Shown piece after piece: positions 1-15,846 of a stretch of DNA of 64,000 nt. Origin of the DNA: Archivesica marissinica (Eukaryota > Mollusca > Bivalvia > Venerida > Vesicomyidae); assembly GCA_014843695.1 (NCBI GenBank), contig CM026390.1:55187294-55251293 (forward strand), written 5' to 3'. A program made the position numbers and the translations under genes. Positions within the stretch are counted from its first letter, which is position 1, and each line of letters begins with the position of its first letter. The notes beneath the pieces are model-generated. The model was given only the letters and a program-made list of their open reading frames with translations, ran no database searches and was not told where the DNA came from.

Positions 1-265
1 GGTAGTGTACGGAGTCAGTATATCCGAGTATTCGGTAGTGTACGGAGTAAGTATATCCGAGTATTCGGTAGTGTAGGGAGTCAGTATATCCGAGTATTCG
101 GTAGTGTACGGAGTCAGTATATCCGAGTATTTGGTAGTGTACGGAGTCAGTATATCTGAGTATTCGGTAGTGTACGGGGTCAGTATATCGGAGTATTTGG
201 CAGCATACGGATCCCTTGTATCCGAGCATTCAGTAGTGTATGGAACCCGTAAATCGGAGTATTCG
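1..265. repeat. 33-bp minisatellite and degenerate units at left edge of the 39-bp array
   Basis: Positions 1-180 hold tandem 33-bp units with the core GTGTACGGAGTCAGTATATC, followed by several decayed units to about 265. Each aligns with the 39-bp unit of the neighbouring array except that it lacks a 6-bp ACACAG-type segment after GTATTC. The motif CGGAGTCAGTATA reappears at 26838, at the far right edge of the array, so these look like the older flanks of a homogenised interior. The left boundary lies outside the window. Confidence 0.9.
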
Positions 266-3200
266 CACAGGGTAATGTAAGATGTACGTATATCCTAGTA
301 TTCACACATGGTAGTGTATGGTGTACGTATATCCCAGGATTCACACATGGTAGTGTATGGTGTACGTATATCCCAGTATTCACACAGGGTAGTGTATGGT
401 GTACGTATATCCCAGTATTCCCACAGGATAGTGTATGGTGTACGTATATCCCAGTATTCGCACAGGGTAGTGTATGGTGTACGTATATCCCAGTATTCCC
501 ACAGGATAGTGTATGGTGTACGTATATCCCAGTATTCGCACATGGTAGTGTATGGTGTACGTATATCCCAGTATTCGCACAGAGTAGTGTATGGTGTACG
601 TATATATCCCAGTATTCACACAGGGTAGTGTATGGTGTACGTATATCCCAGTATTCCCACAGGGTAGTGTATGGTGTACGTATATCCCAGTATTCCCACA
701 GGGTAGTGTATGGTGTATGTATATCCCAGTATTCACACAGGGTAGTGTATGGTGTACGTATATCCCAGTATTCGCACAGGGTCGTGTATGGTGTACGTAT
801 ATCCCAATATTCGCACAGGGTAGTGTATGGTGTACGTATATCCCAGTATTCACACAGGGTAGTGTATGGTGTACGTATATCCCAGTATTCACACAGGGTA
901 GTGTATGGTGTACGTATATCCCAGTATTCGCACAGGGTAGTGTATGGTGTACGTATATCCCAGTATTCACACAGGGTAGTGTATGGTGTACGTATATCCC
1001 AGTATTGCACAGGGTAGTGTATGGTGTACATATATCCCAGTATTCACACAGGGTAGTGTATGGTGTACGTATATCCCAGTATTCACACAGGGTAGTGTAT
1101 GGTGTACGTATATCCCAGTATTCGCACAGGGTCGTGTATGGTGTACGTATATCCCAGTATTCACACAGGGTAGTGTATGGTGTACGTATATCCCAGTATT
1201 CACACAGGGTAGTGTATGGTGTACGTATATCCCAGTATTCGCACAGGGTAGTGTATGGTGTACGTATATCCCAGTATTCCCACAGGGTAGTGTATGGTGT
1301 ACGTATATCCCAGTATTCCCACAGGGTAGTGTATGGTGTACGTATATCCCAGTATACGCACAGGGTCGTGTATGGTGTACGTATATCCTAATATTCGCAC
1401 AGGGTAGTGTATGGTGTACGTATATCCCAGTATTCCCACAGGATAGTGTATGGTGTACGTATATCCCAGTATTCACAAAGGGTAGTGTATGGTGTACGTA
1501 TATCCCAGTATTCGCACAGGGTAGTGTATGGTGTACGTATATCCCAGTATTCACACAGGGTAGTGTATGGTGTACGTATATCCCAGTATTGCACAGGGTA
1601 GTGTATGGTGTACGTATATCCCAGTATTCGCACAGGGTAGTGTATGGTGTACGTATATCCCAGTATTCACACAGGGTAGTGTATGGTGTACGTATATCCC
1701 AGTATTCGCACAGGGTAGTGTATGGTGTACGTATATCCCAGTATTCACACAGGGTAGTGTATGGTGTACGTATATCCCAGTATTCACACATGGTAGTGTA
1801 TGGTGTACGTATATCCCAGTATTCACACAGGGTAGTGTATGGTGTACGTATATCCCAGTATTCGCACATGGTAGTGTATGGTGTACGTATATCCCAGTAT
1901 TCGCACAGGGTAGTGTATGGTGTACGTATATCCCAGTATTCACACAGGGTAGTGTATGGTGTACGTATATCCCAGTATTCACACAGGGTAGTGTATGGTG
2001 TACGTATATCCCAGTATTCACACATGGTAGTGTATGGTGTACGTATATCCCAGTATTCACACAGGGTAGTGTATGGTGTACGTATATCCCAGTATTCACA
2101 CAGAGTAGTGTATGGTGTACGTATATCCCAGTATTCGCACAGGGTAGTGTATGGTGTACGTATATCCCAGTATTCACACAGGGTAGTGTATGGTGTACGT
2201 ATATCCCAGTATTCACACAGGGTAGTGTATGGTGTACGTATATCCCAGTATTCGCACAGGGTAGTGTATGGTGTACGTATATCCCAGTATTCACACAGGG
2301 TAGTGTATGGTGTACGTATATCCCAGTATTCGCACAGGGTAGTGTATGGTGTACGTATATCCCAGTATTCACACAGGGTAGTGTATGGTGTACGTATATC
2401 CCAGTATTCGCACAGGGTAGTGTATGGTGTACGTATATCCCAGTATTCACACAGGGTCGTGTATGGTGTACGTATATCCCAGTATTCACACAGGGTAGTG
2501 TATGGTGTACGTATATCCCAGTATTCGCACATGGTAGTGTATGGTGTACGTATATCCCAGTATTCGCACAGGGTAGTGTATGGTGTACGTATATCCCAGT
2601 ATTCACACAGGGTCGTGTATGGTGTACGTATATCCCAGTATTCTCACAGGGTAGTGTATGGTGTACGTATATCCCAGTATTCACACAGGGTAGTGTATGG
2701 TGTACGTATATCCCAGTATTCGCACATGGTAGTGTATGGTGTACGTATATCCCAGTATTCCCACAGGGTAGTGTATGGTGTACGTATATCCCAGTATTCA
2801 CACAGGGTAGTGTATGGTGTACGTATATCCCAGTATTCACACAGGGTAGTGTATGGTGTACGTATATCCCAGTATTCACACAGGGTAGTGTATGGTGTAC
2901 GTATATCCCAGTATTCACACAGGGTAGTGTATGGTGTACGTATATCCCAGTATTCACACAGGGTAGTGTATGGTGTACGTATATCCCAGTATTCACACAG
3001 GGTAGTGTATGGTGTACGTATATCCCAGTATTCACACAGGGTAGTGTATGGTGTACGTATATCCCAGTATTCACACAGGGTAGTGTATGGTGTACGTATA
3101 TCCCAGTATTCACACAGGGTAGTGTATGGTGTACGTATATCCCAGTATTCACACAGGGTAGTGTATGGTGTACGTATATCCCAGTATTCACACAGGGTAG

Positions 3201-6200
3201 TGTATGGTGTACGTATATCCCAGTATTCACACAGGGTAGTGTATGGTGTACGTATATCCCAGTATTCACACAGGGTAGTGTATGGTGTACGTATATCCCA
3301 GTATTCGCACAGGGTAGTGTATGGTGTACGAGGGTAGTGTATGGTGTACGTATATCCCAGTATTCACACAGGGTAGTGTATGGTGTACGTATATCCCAGT
3401 ATTCACACAGGGTAGTGTATGGTGTACGTATATCCCAGTATTCGCACAGGTAGTGTATGGTGTACGTATATCCCAGTATTCACACAGGGTAGTGTATGGT
3501 GTACGTATATCCCAGTATTCACACAGGGTAGTGTATGGTGTACGTATATCCCAGTATTCACACAGGGTAGTGTATGGTGTACGTATATCCCAGTATCACA
3601 CAGGGTAGTGTATGGTGTACGTATATCCCAGTATTCACACAGGGTAGTGTATGGTGTACGTATATCCCAGTATTCACACAGGGTAGTGTATGGTGTACGT
3701 ATATCCCAGTATTCACACAGGGTAGTGTATGGTGTACGTATATCCCAGTATTCACACAGGGTAGTGTATGGTGTACGTATATCCCAGTATTCACACAGGG
3801 TAGTGTATGGTGTACGTATATCCCAGTATTCACACAGGGTAGTGTATGGTGTACGTATATCCCAGTATTCACACAGGGTAGTGTATGGTGTACGTATATC
3901 CCAGTATTCGCACAGGGTAGTGTATGGTGTACGTATATCCCAGTATTCACACAGGGTAGTGTATGGTGTACGTATATCCCAGTATTCACACAGGGTAGTG
4001 TATGGTGTACGTATATCCCAGTATTCGCACAGGGTAGTGTATGGTGTACGTATATCCCAGTATTCACACAGGGTAGTGTATGGTGTACGTATATCCCAGT
4101 ATTCACACAGGGTAGTGTATGGTGTACGTATATCCCAGTATTCACACAGGGTAGTGTATGGTGTACGTATATCCCAGTATTCACACAGGGTAGTGTATGG
4201 TGTACGTATATCCCAGTATTCACACAGGGTAGTGTATGGTGTACGTATATCCCAGTATTCACACAGGGTAGTGTATGGTGTACGTATATCCCAGTATTCA
4301 CACAGGGTAGTGTATGGTGTACGTATATCCCAGTATTCGCACATGGTAGTGTATGGTGTACGTATATCCCAGTATTCCCACAGGGAGTGTATGGTGTACG
4401 TATATCCCAGTATTCACACAGGGTAGTGTATGGTGTACGTATATCCCAGTATTCACACAGGGTAGTGTATGGTGTACGTATATCCCAGTATTCACACATG
4501 GTAGTGTATGGTGTACGTATATCCCAGTATTTGCACAGAGTAGTGTATGGTGTACATATATCCCAGTATACGCACAGGGTAGTGTATGGCGTACGTATAT
4601 CCCAGTATTTGCACAGGGTAGTGTATGGTGTACATATATCCCAGTATTCGCACAGGGTAGTGTATGGTGTACGTATATCCCAGTATTCACACAGGGTAGT
4701 GTATGGTGTACGTATATCCCAGTATTCACACAGGGTAGTGTATGGTGTACGTATATCCCAGTATTCGCACAGGGTAGTGTATGGTGTACGTATATCCCAG
4801 TATTCACACAGGGTAGTGTATGGTGTACGTATATCCCAGTATTCACACAGGTAGTGTATGGTGTACGTATATCCCAGTATTCGCACAGGGTAGTGTATGG
4901 TGTACGTATATCCCAGTATTCGCACATGGTAGTGTATGGTGTACGTATATCCCAGTATTCACACAGGGTAGTGTATGGTGTACGTATATCCCAGTATTCG
5001 CACAGGGTAGTGTATGGTGTACGTATATCCCAGTATTCACACATGGTAGTGTATGGTGTACGTATATCCCAGTATTCGCACAGGGTAGTGTATGGTGTAC
5101 ATATATCCCAGTATACGCACAGGTAGTGTATGGTGTACGTATATCCCAGTATTCACACAGGGTAGTGTATGGTGTACGTATATCCCAGTATTCACACAGG
5201 GTAGTGTATGGTGTACGTATATCCCAGTATTCACACAGGGTAGTGTATGGTGTACGTATATCCCAGTATTCACACAGAGTAGTGTATGGTGTACGTATAT
5301 CCCAGTATTCACACAGGGTAGTGTATGGTGTACGTATATCCCAGTATTCACACATGGTATTGTATGGTGTACGTATATCCCAGTATTCACACAGGGTCGT
5401 GTATGGTGTACGTATATCCCAGTATTCACACAGGGTAGTGTATGGTGTACGTATATCCCAGTATTCACACATGGTAGTGTATGGTGTATGTATATCCCTG
5501 TATTCACACAGGGTCGTGTATGGTGTACGTATATCCCAGTATTCACACATGGTAGTGTATGGTGTACGTATATCCCAGTATTTGCACAGGGTAGTGTATG
5601 GTGTACATATATCCCAATATACGCACAGGGTAGTGTATGGCGTACGTATATCCCAGTATTTGCACAGGGTAGTGTATGGTGTACATATATTCCAGTATAC
5701 GCACAGGGTAGTGTATGGTGTACGTATATCCCAGTATTCACACATGGTATTGTAAGGTGTACGTATATCCCTGTATTCACACAGGGTCGTGTATGGTGTA
5801 CATATATCCCAGTATTCACACATGGTAGTGTATGGTGTACGTATATCCCAGTATTCACACATGGTATTGTAAGGTGTACGTATATCCCTGTATTCACACA
5901 GGGTCGTGTATGGTGTACGTATATCCCAGTATTCACACAGGGTAGTGTATGGTGTACGTATATCCCAGTATTCGTACAGGGTCGTGTATGGTGTACGTAT
6001 ATCCCAGTATTCACAAAGCGTAGTGTATGGTGTACGTATATCCCAGTATTCGCACAGGGTAGTGTATGGTGTACGTATATCCCAGTATTCGCACAGGGTA
6101 GTGTATGGTGTACGTATATCCCAGTATTCGCACAGGGTAGTGTATGGTGTACGTATATCCCAGTATTCGCACAGGGTAGTGTATGGTGTACGTATATCCC

Positions 6201-9200
6201 AGTATTCGCACAGGGTAGTGTATGGTGTACGTATATCCCAGTATTCACACAGGGTAGTGTATGGTGTACGTATATCCCAGTATTCACACAGGGTAGTGTA
6301 TGGTGTACGTATATCCCAGTATTCACACATGGTAGTGTATGGTGTACGTATATCCCAGTATTCACACAGGGTAGTGTATGGTGTACGTATATCCCAGTAT
6401 TCACACAGGGTAGTGTATGGTGTACGTATATCCCAGTATTCACACAGGGTAGTGTATGGTGTACGTATATCCCAGTATTCACACAGGGTAGTGTATGGTG
6501 TACGTATATCCCAGTATTCGCACAGGGTCGTGTATGGTGTACGTATATCCCAGTATTCACACAGGGTAGTGTATGGTGTACGTATATCCCAGTATTCACA
6601 CAGGGTAGTGTATGGTGTACGTATATCCCAGTATTCGCACAGGGTAGTGTATGGTGTACGTATATCCCAGTATTCACACAGGGTAGTGTATGGTGTACGT
6701 ATATCCCAGTATTCGCACATGGTAGTGTATGGTGTACGTATATCCCAGTATTCACACATGGTAGTGTATGGTGTACGTATATCCCAGTATTCACACAGGG
6801 TAGTGTATGGTGTACGTATATCCCAGTATTCACACAAGGTAGTGTATGGTGTACGTATATCCCAGTATTCACACAGGGTCGTGTATGGTGTACGTATATC
6901 CCAGTATTCACACAGGGTAGTGTATGGTGTACGTATATCCCAGTATTCGTACAGGGTCGTGTATGGTGTACGTATATTCCAGTATTCACACAGGGTAGTG
7001 TATGGTGTACGTATATCCCAGTATTCACACAGGGTAGTGTATGGTGTACGTATATCCCAGTATTCGCACAGGGTAGTGTATGGTGTAGGTATATCCCAGT
7101 ATTCACACAGGGTAGTGTATGGTGTACGTATATCCCAGTATTCGCACAGGGTAGTGTATGGTGTACGTATATCCCAGTATACGCACATGGTAGTGTATGG
7201 TGTACGTATATCCCAGTATTCGCACAGAGTAGTGTATGGTGTACGTATATCCCAGTATTCGTACAGGGTAGTGTATGGTGTACGTATATCCCAGTATTCA
7301 CACATGGTCGTGTATGGTGTACGTATATCCCAGTATTCTCACAGGGTAGTGTATGGTGTACGTATATCCCAGTATTCACACAGGGTAGTGTATGGTGTAC
7401 GTATATCCCAGTATTCGCACATGGTAGTGTATGGTGTACGTATATCCCAGTATTCCTACAGGGTAGTGTATGGTGTACGTATATCCCAGTATTCACACAG
7501 GGTAGTGTACGGTGTACGTATATCCTAGTATTCGTACAGGGTAGTGTATGGTGTACGTATATCCCAGTATTCACACATGGTAGTGTATGGTGTACGTATA
7601 TCCCAGTATTTGCACAGGGTAGTGTATGGTGTACATATATCCCAGTATACGCACAGGGTAGTGTATGGCGTACGTATATCCCAGTATTTGCACAGGGTAG
7701 TGTATGGTGTACATATATTCCAGTATACACACAGGGTAGTGTATGGTGTACGTATATCCCAGTATTCACACAGGGTAGTGTATGGTGTACGTATATCCCA
7801 GTATTCGTACAGGGTAGTGTATGGTGTACGTATATCCCAGTATTCGCACATAGTAGTGTATGGTGTACGTATATCCCAGTATTCACACAGGGTAGTGTAC
7901 GGTGTACGTATATCCTAGTATTCGTACAGGGTAGTGTATGGTGTACGTATATCCCAGTATTCACACATGGTAGTGTATGGTGTACGTATATCCCAGTATT
8001 TGCACAGGGTAGTGTATGGTGTACATATATCCCAGTATACGCACAGGGTAGTGTATGGTGTACGTATATCCCAGTATTTGCACAGGGTAGTGTATGGTGT
8101 ACATATATTCCAGTATACGCACAGGGTAGTGTATGGTGTACGTATATCCCAGTATTCACACAGGGTAGTGTATGGTGTACGTATATCCCAGTATTCACAC
8201 AGAGTAGTGTATGGTGTACGTATATCCCAGTATTCACACAGGGTAGTGTATGGTGTACGTATATCCCAGTATTCACACATGGTATTGTATGGTGTACGTA
8301 TATCCCAGTATTCACACAGGGTCGTGTATGGTGTACGTATATCCCAGTATTCACACAGGGTAGTGTATGGTGTACGTATATCCCAGTATTCACACATGGT
8401 AGTGTATGGTGTATGTATATCCCTGTATTCACACAGGGTCGTGTATGGTGTACGTATATCCCAGTATTCACACATGGTAGTGTATGGTGTACGTATATCC
8501 CAGTATTTGCACAGGGTAGTGTATGGTGTACATATATCCCAATATACGCACAGGGTAGTGTATGGCGTACGTATATCCCAGTATTTGCACAGGGTAGTGT
8601 ATGGTGTACATATATTCCAGTATACGCACAGGGTAGTGTATGGTGTACGTATATCCCAGTATTCACACATGGTATTGTAAGGTGTACGTATATCCCTGTA
8701 TTCACACAGGGTCGTGTATGGTGTACATATATTCCAGTATTCACACATGGTAGTGTATGGTGTACGTATATCCCAGTATTCACACATGGTATTGTAAGGT
8801 GTACGTATATCCCTGTATTCACACAGGGTCGTGTATGGTGTACGTATATCCCAGTATTCACACAGGGTAGTGTATGGTGTACGTATATCCCAGTATTCGT
8901 ACAGGGTCGTGTATGGTGTACGTATATCCCAGTATTCACAAAGCGTAGTGTATGGTGTACGTATATCCCAGTATTCGTACAGGGTAGTGTATGGTGTACG
9001 TATATCCCAGTATTCGCACAGGGTATTGTATGGTGTACGTATATCCCAGTATTCGCACAGGGTAGTGTATGGTGTACGTATATCCCAGTATTCGCACAGG
9101 GTAGTGTATGGTGTACGTATATCCCAGTATTCGCACAGGGTAGTGTATGGTGTACGTATATCCCAGTATTCACACAGGGTAGTGTATGGTGTACGTATAT

Positions 9201-12200
9201 CCCAGTATTCACACAGGGTAGTGTATGGTGTACGTATATCCTAGTATTCACACAGGGTAGTGTATGGTGTACGTATATCCCAGTATTCGCACAGGGTAGT
9301 GTATGGTGTAGGTATATCCCAGTATTCACACAGGGTAGTGTATGGTGTACGTATATCCCAGTATTCGCACAGGGTATTGTATGGTGTACGTATATCCCAG
9401 TATTCACACATGGTAGTGTATGGTGTACGCATATCCCATTATTCACACAGAGTAGTGTATGGTGTACGTATATCACAGTATTCACACAGGGTCGTGTATG
9501 GTGTACGTATATCCCAGTATTCACACAGGGTAGTGTATGGTGTACGTATATCCCAGTATTCACACAGAGTAGTGTATGGTGTACGTATATCCCAGTATTC
9601 ACACAGGGTAGTGTATGGTGTACGTATATCCCAGTATTCACACATGGTAGTGTATGGTGTACGTATATCCCAGTATTCACACAGGGTCGTGTATGGTGTA
9701 CGTATATCCCAGTATTCACACAGGGTAGTGTATGGTGTACGTATATCCCAGTATTCACACATGGTAGTGTATGGTGTACGTATATCCCAGTATTCACACA
9801 GGGTCGTGTATGGTGTACGTATATCCCAGTATTCACACATGGTAGTGTATGGTGTACGTATATCCCAGTATTTGCACAGGGTAGTGTATGGTGTACATAT
9901 ATTCCAGTATACGCACAGGGTAGTGTATGGTGTACGTATATCCCAGTATTCACACAGGGTAGTGTATGGTGTACGTATATCCCAGTATTCGTACAGGGTA
10001 GTGTATGGTGTACGTATATCCCAGTATTCGCACATGGTAGTGTATGATGTACGTATATCCCAGTATTCCTACAGGGTAGTGTATGGTGTACGTATATCCC
10101 AGTATTCACACAGGGTAGTGTACGGTGTAGGTATATCCTAGTATTCGTACAGAGTAGTGTATGGTGTACGTATATCCCAGTATTCACACATGGTAGTGTA
10201 TGGTGTACGTATATCACAGTATTTGCACAGGGTAGTGTATGGTGTACATATATCCCAGTATACGCACAGGGTAGTGTATGGCGTACGTATATCCCAGTAT
10301 TTGCACAAGGTAGTGTATGGTGTACATATATTCCAGTATACGCACAGGGTAGTGTATGGTGTACGTATATCCCAGTATTCACACAGGGTAGTGAATGGTG
10401 TACGTATATCCCAGTATTCACACAAGGTAGTGTATGGTGTACGTATATCCCAGTATTCACACATGGTAGTATATGGTGTACATATATCCCAATATTCACA
10501 CATGGTCGTGTATGGTGTACGTATATCCCAGTATTCACACATGATATTGTATGGTGTACGCATATCCCAGTATTCACACAGGGTAGTGTATGGTGTACGT
10601 ATATCCCAGTATTCACACATGGTATTGTATGGTGTACGTATATCCCAGTATTCACACAGAGTAGTGTATGGTGTACGTATATCCCAGTATTCACACAGGG
10701 TAGTGTATGGTGTACGTATATCCCAGTATTCACACAGGGTAGTGTATGGTGTACATATATTCCAGTATACGCACAGGGTAGTGTATGGTGTACGCATATC
10801 CCATTATTCACACAGAGTAGTGTATGGTGTACGTATATCCCAGTATTCACACATGGTATTGTATGGTGTACGTATATCCCAGTATTCACACAGGGTAGTG
10901 TATGGTGTACGTATATCCCAGTATTAACACAGAGTAGTGTATGGTGTACGCATATCCCAGTATTCACATAGGGTAGTGTACGGTGTACGTATATCCCAGT
11001 ATTCACACATGGTATTGTATGGTGTACGTATATCCCAGTATTCACACAGGGTCGTGTATGGTGTACGTATATCCCAGTATTCACACAGGGTAGTGTATGG
11101 TGTACGTATATCCCAGTATTGACACATGGTAGTGTATGTATATCCCTGTATTCACACAGGGTCGTGTATGGTGTACGTATATCCCAGTATTCACACATGG
11201 TAATGTATGGTGTACGTATATCCCAGTATTTGCACAAGGTAGTGTATGGTGTACATATATCCCAATATACGCACAGGGTAGTGTATGGCGTACGTATATC
11301 CCAGTATTTGCACAGGGTAGTGTATGGTGTACATATATTCCAGTATACGCACAGGGTAGTGTATGGTGTACGTATATCCCAGTATTCACACATGGTATGT
11401 AGTGTACGTATATCCCTGTATTCACACAGGGTCGTGTATGGTGTACATATATCCCAGTATTCACACAGGGTAGTGTATGGTGTACGTATATCCCAGTATT
11501 CACACAGGGTAGTGTATGGTGTACGTATATCCCAGTATTCACACAGGGTAGTGTATGGTGTACGTATATCCCAGTATTCGCACATGGTAGTGTATGGTGT
11601 ACGTATATCCCAGTATTCCCACAGGGTAGTGTATGGTGTACGTATATCCCAGTATTCACACAGGGTAGTGTATGGTGTACGTATATCCCAGTATTCACAC
11701 AGGGTAGTGTATGGTGTACGTATATCCCAGTATTCACACAGGTAGTGTATGGTGTACGTATATCCCAGTATTCGCACAGTAGTGTATGGTGTACGTATAT
11801 CCCAGTATTCGCACAGGTATGGGACTATATCCCAGTATCACAGAGGTAGTGTATGGTGTACGTATATCCCAGTATTCACACAGGGTAGTGTATGGTGTAC
11901 GTATATCCCAGTATTCACACAGGGTAGTGTATGGTGTACGTATATCCCAGTATTCGCACAGGGTAGTGTATGGTGTACGTATATCCCAGTATTCACACAG
12001 GGTAGTGTATGGTGTACGTATATCCCAGTATTCACACAGGGTAGTGTATGGTGTACGTATATCCCAGTATTCACACAGGGTAGTGTATGGTGTACGTATA
12101 TCCCAGTATTCACACAGGGTAGTGTATGGTGTACGTATATCCCAGTATTCGCACAGGGTAGTGTATGGTGTACGTATATCCCAGTATTCACACAGGGTAG

Positions 12201-15200
12201 TGTATGGTGTACGTATATCCCAGTATTCACACAGGGTAGTGTATGGTGTACGTATATCCCAGTATTCACACAGGGTAGTGTATGGTGTACGTATATCCCA
12301 GTATTCACACAGGGTAGTGTATGGTGTACGTATATCCCAGTATTCACACAGGGTAGTGTATGGTGTACGTATATCCCAGTATTCACACAGGGTAGTGTAT
12401 GGTGTACGTATATCCCAGTATTCACACAGGGTAGTGTATGGTGTACGTATATCCCAGTATTCACAGGGTAGTGTATGGTGTACGTATATCCCAGTATTCA
12501 CACAGGGTAGTGTATGGTGTACGTATATCCCAGTATTCACACAGGGTAGTGTATGGTGTACGTATATCCCAGTATTCACACAGGGTAGTGTATGGTGTAC
12601 GTATATCCCAGTATTCACACAGGGTAGTGTATGGTGTACGTATATCCCAGTATTCACACAGGGTAGTGTATGGTGTACGTATATCCCAGTATTCGCACAG
12701 GGTAGTGTATGGTGTACGTATATCCCAGTATTCACACAGGGTAGTGTATGGTGTACGTATATCCCAGTATTCACACAGGGTAGTGTATGGTGTACGTATA
12801 TCCCAGTATTCACACAGGGTAGTGTATGGTGTACGTATATCCCAGTATTCACACAGGGTAGTGTATGGTGTACGTATATCCCAGTATTCACACAGGGTAG
12901 TGTATGGTGTACGTATATCCCAGTATTCACACAGGGTAGTGTATGGTGTACGTATATCCCAGTATTCACACAGGGTAGTGTATGGTGTACGTATATCCCA
13001 GTATTCACACAGGGTAGTGTATGGTGTACGTATATCCCAGTATTCACAAGGTAGTGTATGGTGTACTATATCCCAGTATTCACACAGTAGTGTATGGTGT
13101 ACGTATATCCCAGTATTCACACAGGTAGTGTATGGTGTACGTATATCCCAGTATTCACACAGGGTAGTGTATGGTGTACGTATATCCCAGTATTCGCACA
13201 TGGTAGTGTATGGTGTACGTATATCCCAGTATTCACACAGGGTAGTGTATGGTGTACGTATATCCCAGTATTCACACAGGTAGTGTATGGTGTACGTATA
13301 TCCCAGTATTCACACAGGGTAGTGTATGGTGTACGTATATCCCAGTATTCACACAGGGTAGTGTATGGTGTACGTATATCCCAGTATTCGCACAGGGTAG
13401 TGTATGGTGTACGTATATCCCAGTATTCGCACATGGTAGTGTATGGTGTACGTATATCCCAGTATTCGCACAGGGTAGTGTATGGTGTACGTATATCCCA
13501 GTATTCACACAGGGTAGTGTATGGTGTACGTATATCCCAGTATTCACACAGGGTAGTGTATGGTGTACGTATATCCCAGTATTCGCACAGGGTAGTGTAT
13601 GGTGTACATATATCCCAGTATACGCACAGGTAGTGTATGGGTACGTATATCCCAGTATTTGCACAGGGTAGTGTATGGTGTACGTATATCCCAGTATTCA
13701 CACATGGTAGTGTATGGTGTACGTATATCCCAGTATTTGCACAGGGTAGTGTATGGTGTACATATATCCCAGTATACGCACAGGGTAGTGTATGGGTACG
13801 TATATCCCAGTATTCACAGAATGTATATTCCAGTATCCACAGGTAGTGTATGGTGTACGTATATCCCAGTATTCACACAGGGTAGTGTATGGTGTACGTA
13901 TATCCCAGTATTCACACAGGGTAGTGTATGGTGTACGTATATCCCAGTATTCACACATGGTAGTGTATGGTGTACGTATATCCCAGTATTCACACAGGGT
14001 AGTGTATGGTGTACGTATATCCCAGTATTCACACAGGTAGTGTATGGTGTACGTATATCCCAGTATTCACACAGGGTAGTGTATGGTGTACGTATATCCC
14101 AGTATTCACACAGGGTAGTGTATGGTGTACGTATATCCCAGTATTCACACAGGGTAGTGTATGGTGTACGTATATCCCAGTATTCACACAGGGTAGTGTA
14201 TGGTGTACGTATATCCCAGTATTCACACAGGGTAGTGTATGGTGTACGTATATCCCAGTATTCACACAGGGTAGTGTATGGTGTACGTATATCCCAGTAT
14301 TCACACAGGGTAGTGTATGGTGTACGTATATCCCAGTATTCACACAGGGTAGTGTATGGTGTACGTATATCCCAGTATTCGCACAGGGTAGTGTATGGTG
14401 TACGTATATCCCAGTATTCACACAGGGTAGTGTATGGTGTACGTATATCCCAGTATTCACACAGGGTAGTGTATGGTGTACGTATATCCCAGTATTCGCA
14501 CAGGGTAGTGTATGGTGTACGTATATTCCAGTATTCGCACAGGGTAGTGTATGGTGTACATATATCCCAGTATTCACACAGGTAGTGTATGGTGTACGTA
14601 TATCCCAGTATTCACACAGGGTAGTGTATGGTGTACGTATATCCCAGTATTCACACAGGGTAGTGTATGGTGTACGTATATCCCAGTATTCACACAGGGT
14701 AGTGTATGGTGTACGTATATCCCAGTATTCACACAGGGTAGTGTATGGTGTACGTATATCCCAGTATTCACACAGGGTAGTGTATGGTGTACGTATATCC
14801 CAGTATTCACACAGGGTAGTGTATGGTGTACGTATATCCCAGTATTCGCACAGGGTAGTGTATGGTGTACGTATATCCCAGTATTCACACAGGGTAGTGT
14901 ATGGTGTACGTATATCCCAGTATTCACACAGAGTAGTGTATGGTGTACGTATATCCCAGTATTCACACATGGTCGTGTATGGTGTACGTATATCCCAGTA
15001 TTCACACAGGGTAGTGTATGGTGTACGTATATCCCAGTATTCACACATGGTCGTGTATGGTGTACGTATATCCCAGTATTCGCACATGGTCGTGTATGGT
15101 GTACGTATATCCCAGTATTCACACATGGTAGTGTATGGTGTACGTATATCCCAGTATTCGCACATGGTCGTGTATGGTGTACGTATATCCCAGTTTTCGC

Positions 15201-15846
15201 ACATGGTAGTGTATGGTGTACGTATATCCCAGTATTCGCACAAGGTAGTGTATGGTGTACGTATATCCCAGTATTCACACAGGGTAGTGTATGGTGTACG
15301 TATATCCCAGTATTCGCACAGGGTAGTGTATGGTGTACGTATATCCCAGTATTCGCACAGGGTAGTGTATGGTGTACGTATATCCCAGTATTCGCACAGG
15401 GTAGTGTATGGTGTACGTATATCCCAGTATTCACACATGGTAGTGTATGGTGTACGTATATCCCAGTATTCACACAGGGTAGTGTATGGTGTACGTATAT
15501 CCCAGTATTCACACAGAGTAGTGTATGGTGTACGTATATCCCAGTATTCACACAGGGTAGTGTATGGTGAACGTATATCCCAGTATTCACACAGGGTAGT
15601 GTATGGTGTACGTATATCCCAGTATTCACAAAGCGTAGTGTATGGTGTACATATATCCCAGTATTCGCACAGTGTAGTATATGGTGTACGTATATCCCAG
15701 TATTCACACAGGGTCATGTATGGTGTACGTATATCCCAGTATTCGCACATGGTCGTGTATGGTGTACGTATATCCCAGTTTTCGCACATGGTAGTGTATG
15801 GTGTACGTATATCCCAGTTTTCGTACATGGTAGTGTATGGTGTACG
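266..15846. repeat. 39-bp minisatellite array, left part
   Basis: About 400 head-to-tail units of 39 bp, core TGTACGTATATCCCAGTATT followed by a variable TTCACACAGG, TTCGCACAGG or TTCACACATGG segment. Divergence between units is mostly single bases. Blocks of variant units recur at multiples of 39 bp, for example at offsets of 390 bp (7508 and 7898) and 2925 bp (6015 and 8940), which shows amplification of multi-unit blocks. Since 39 is 13 codons, frames stay open for kilobases on both strands; these have low-complexity 13-residue periods and are not treated as genes. Confidence 0.97.

Noticed and set aside
5037..11777. A 2246-codon open frame on the minus strand encoding a 13-residue repeat
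   Set aside because: The 39-bp period is a multiple of three, so several frames on both strands are open in the same DNA. There is no start context, splice structure or known fold, and indels break the frame elsewhere.
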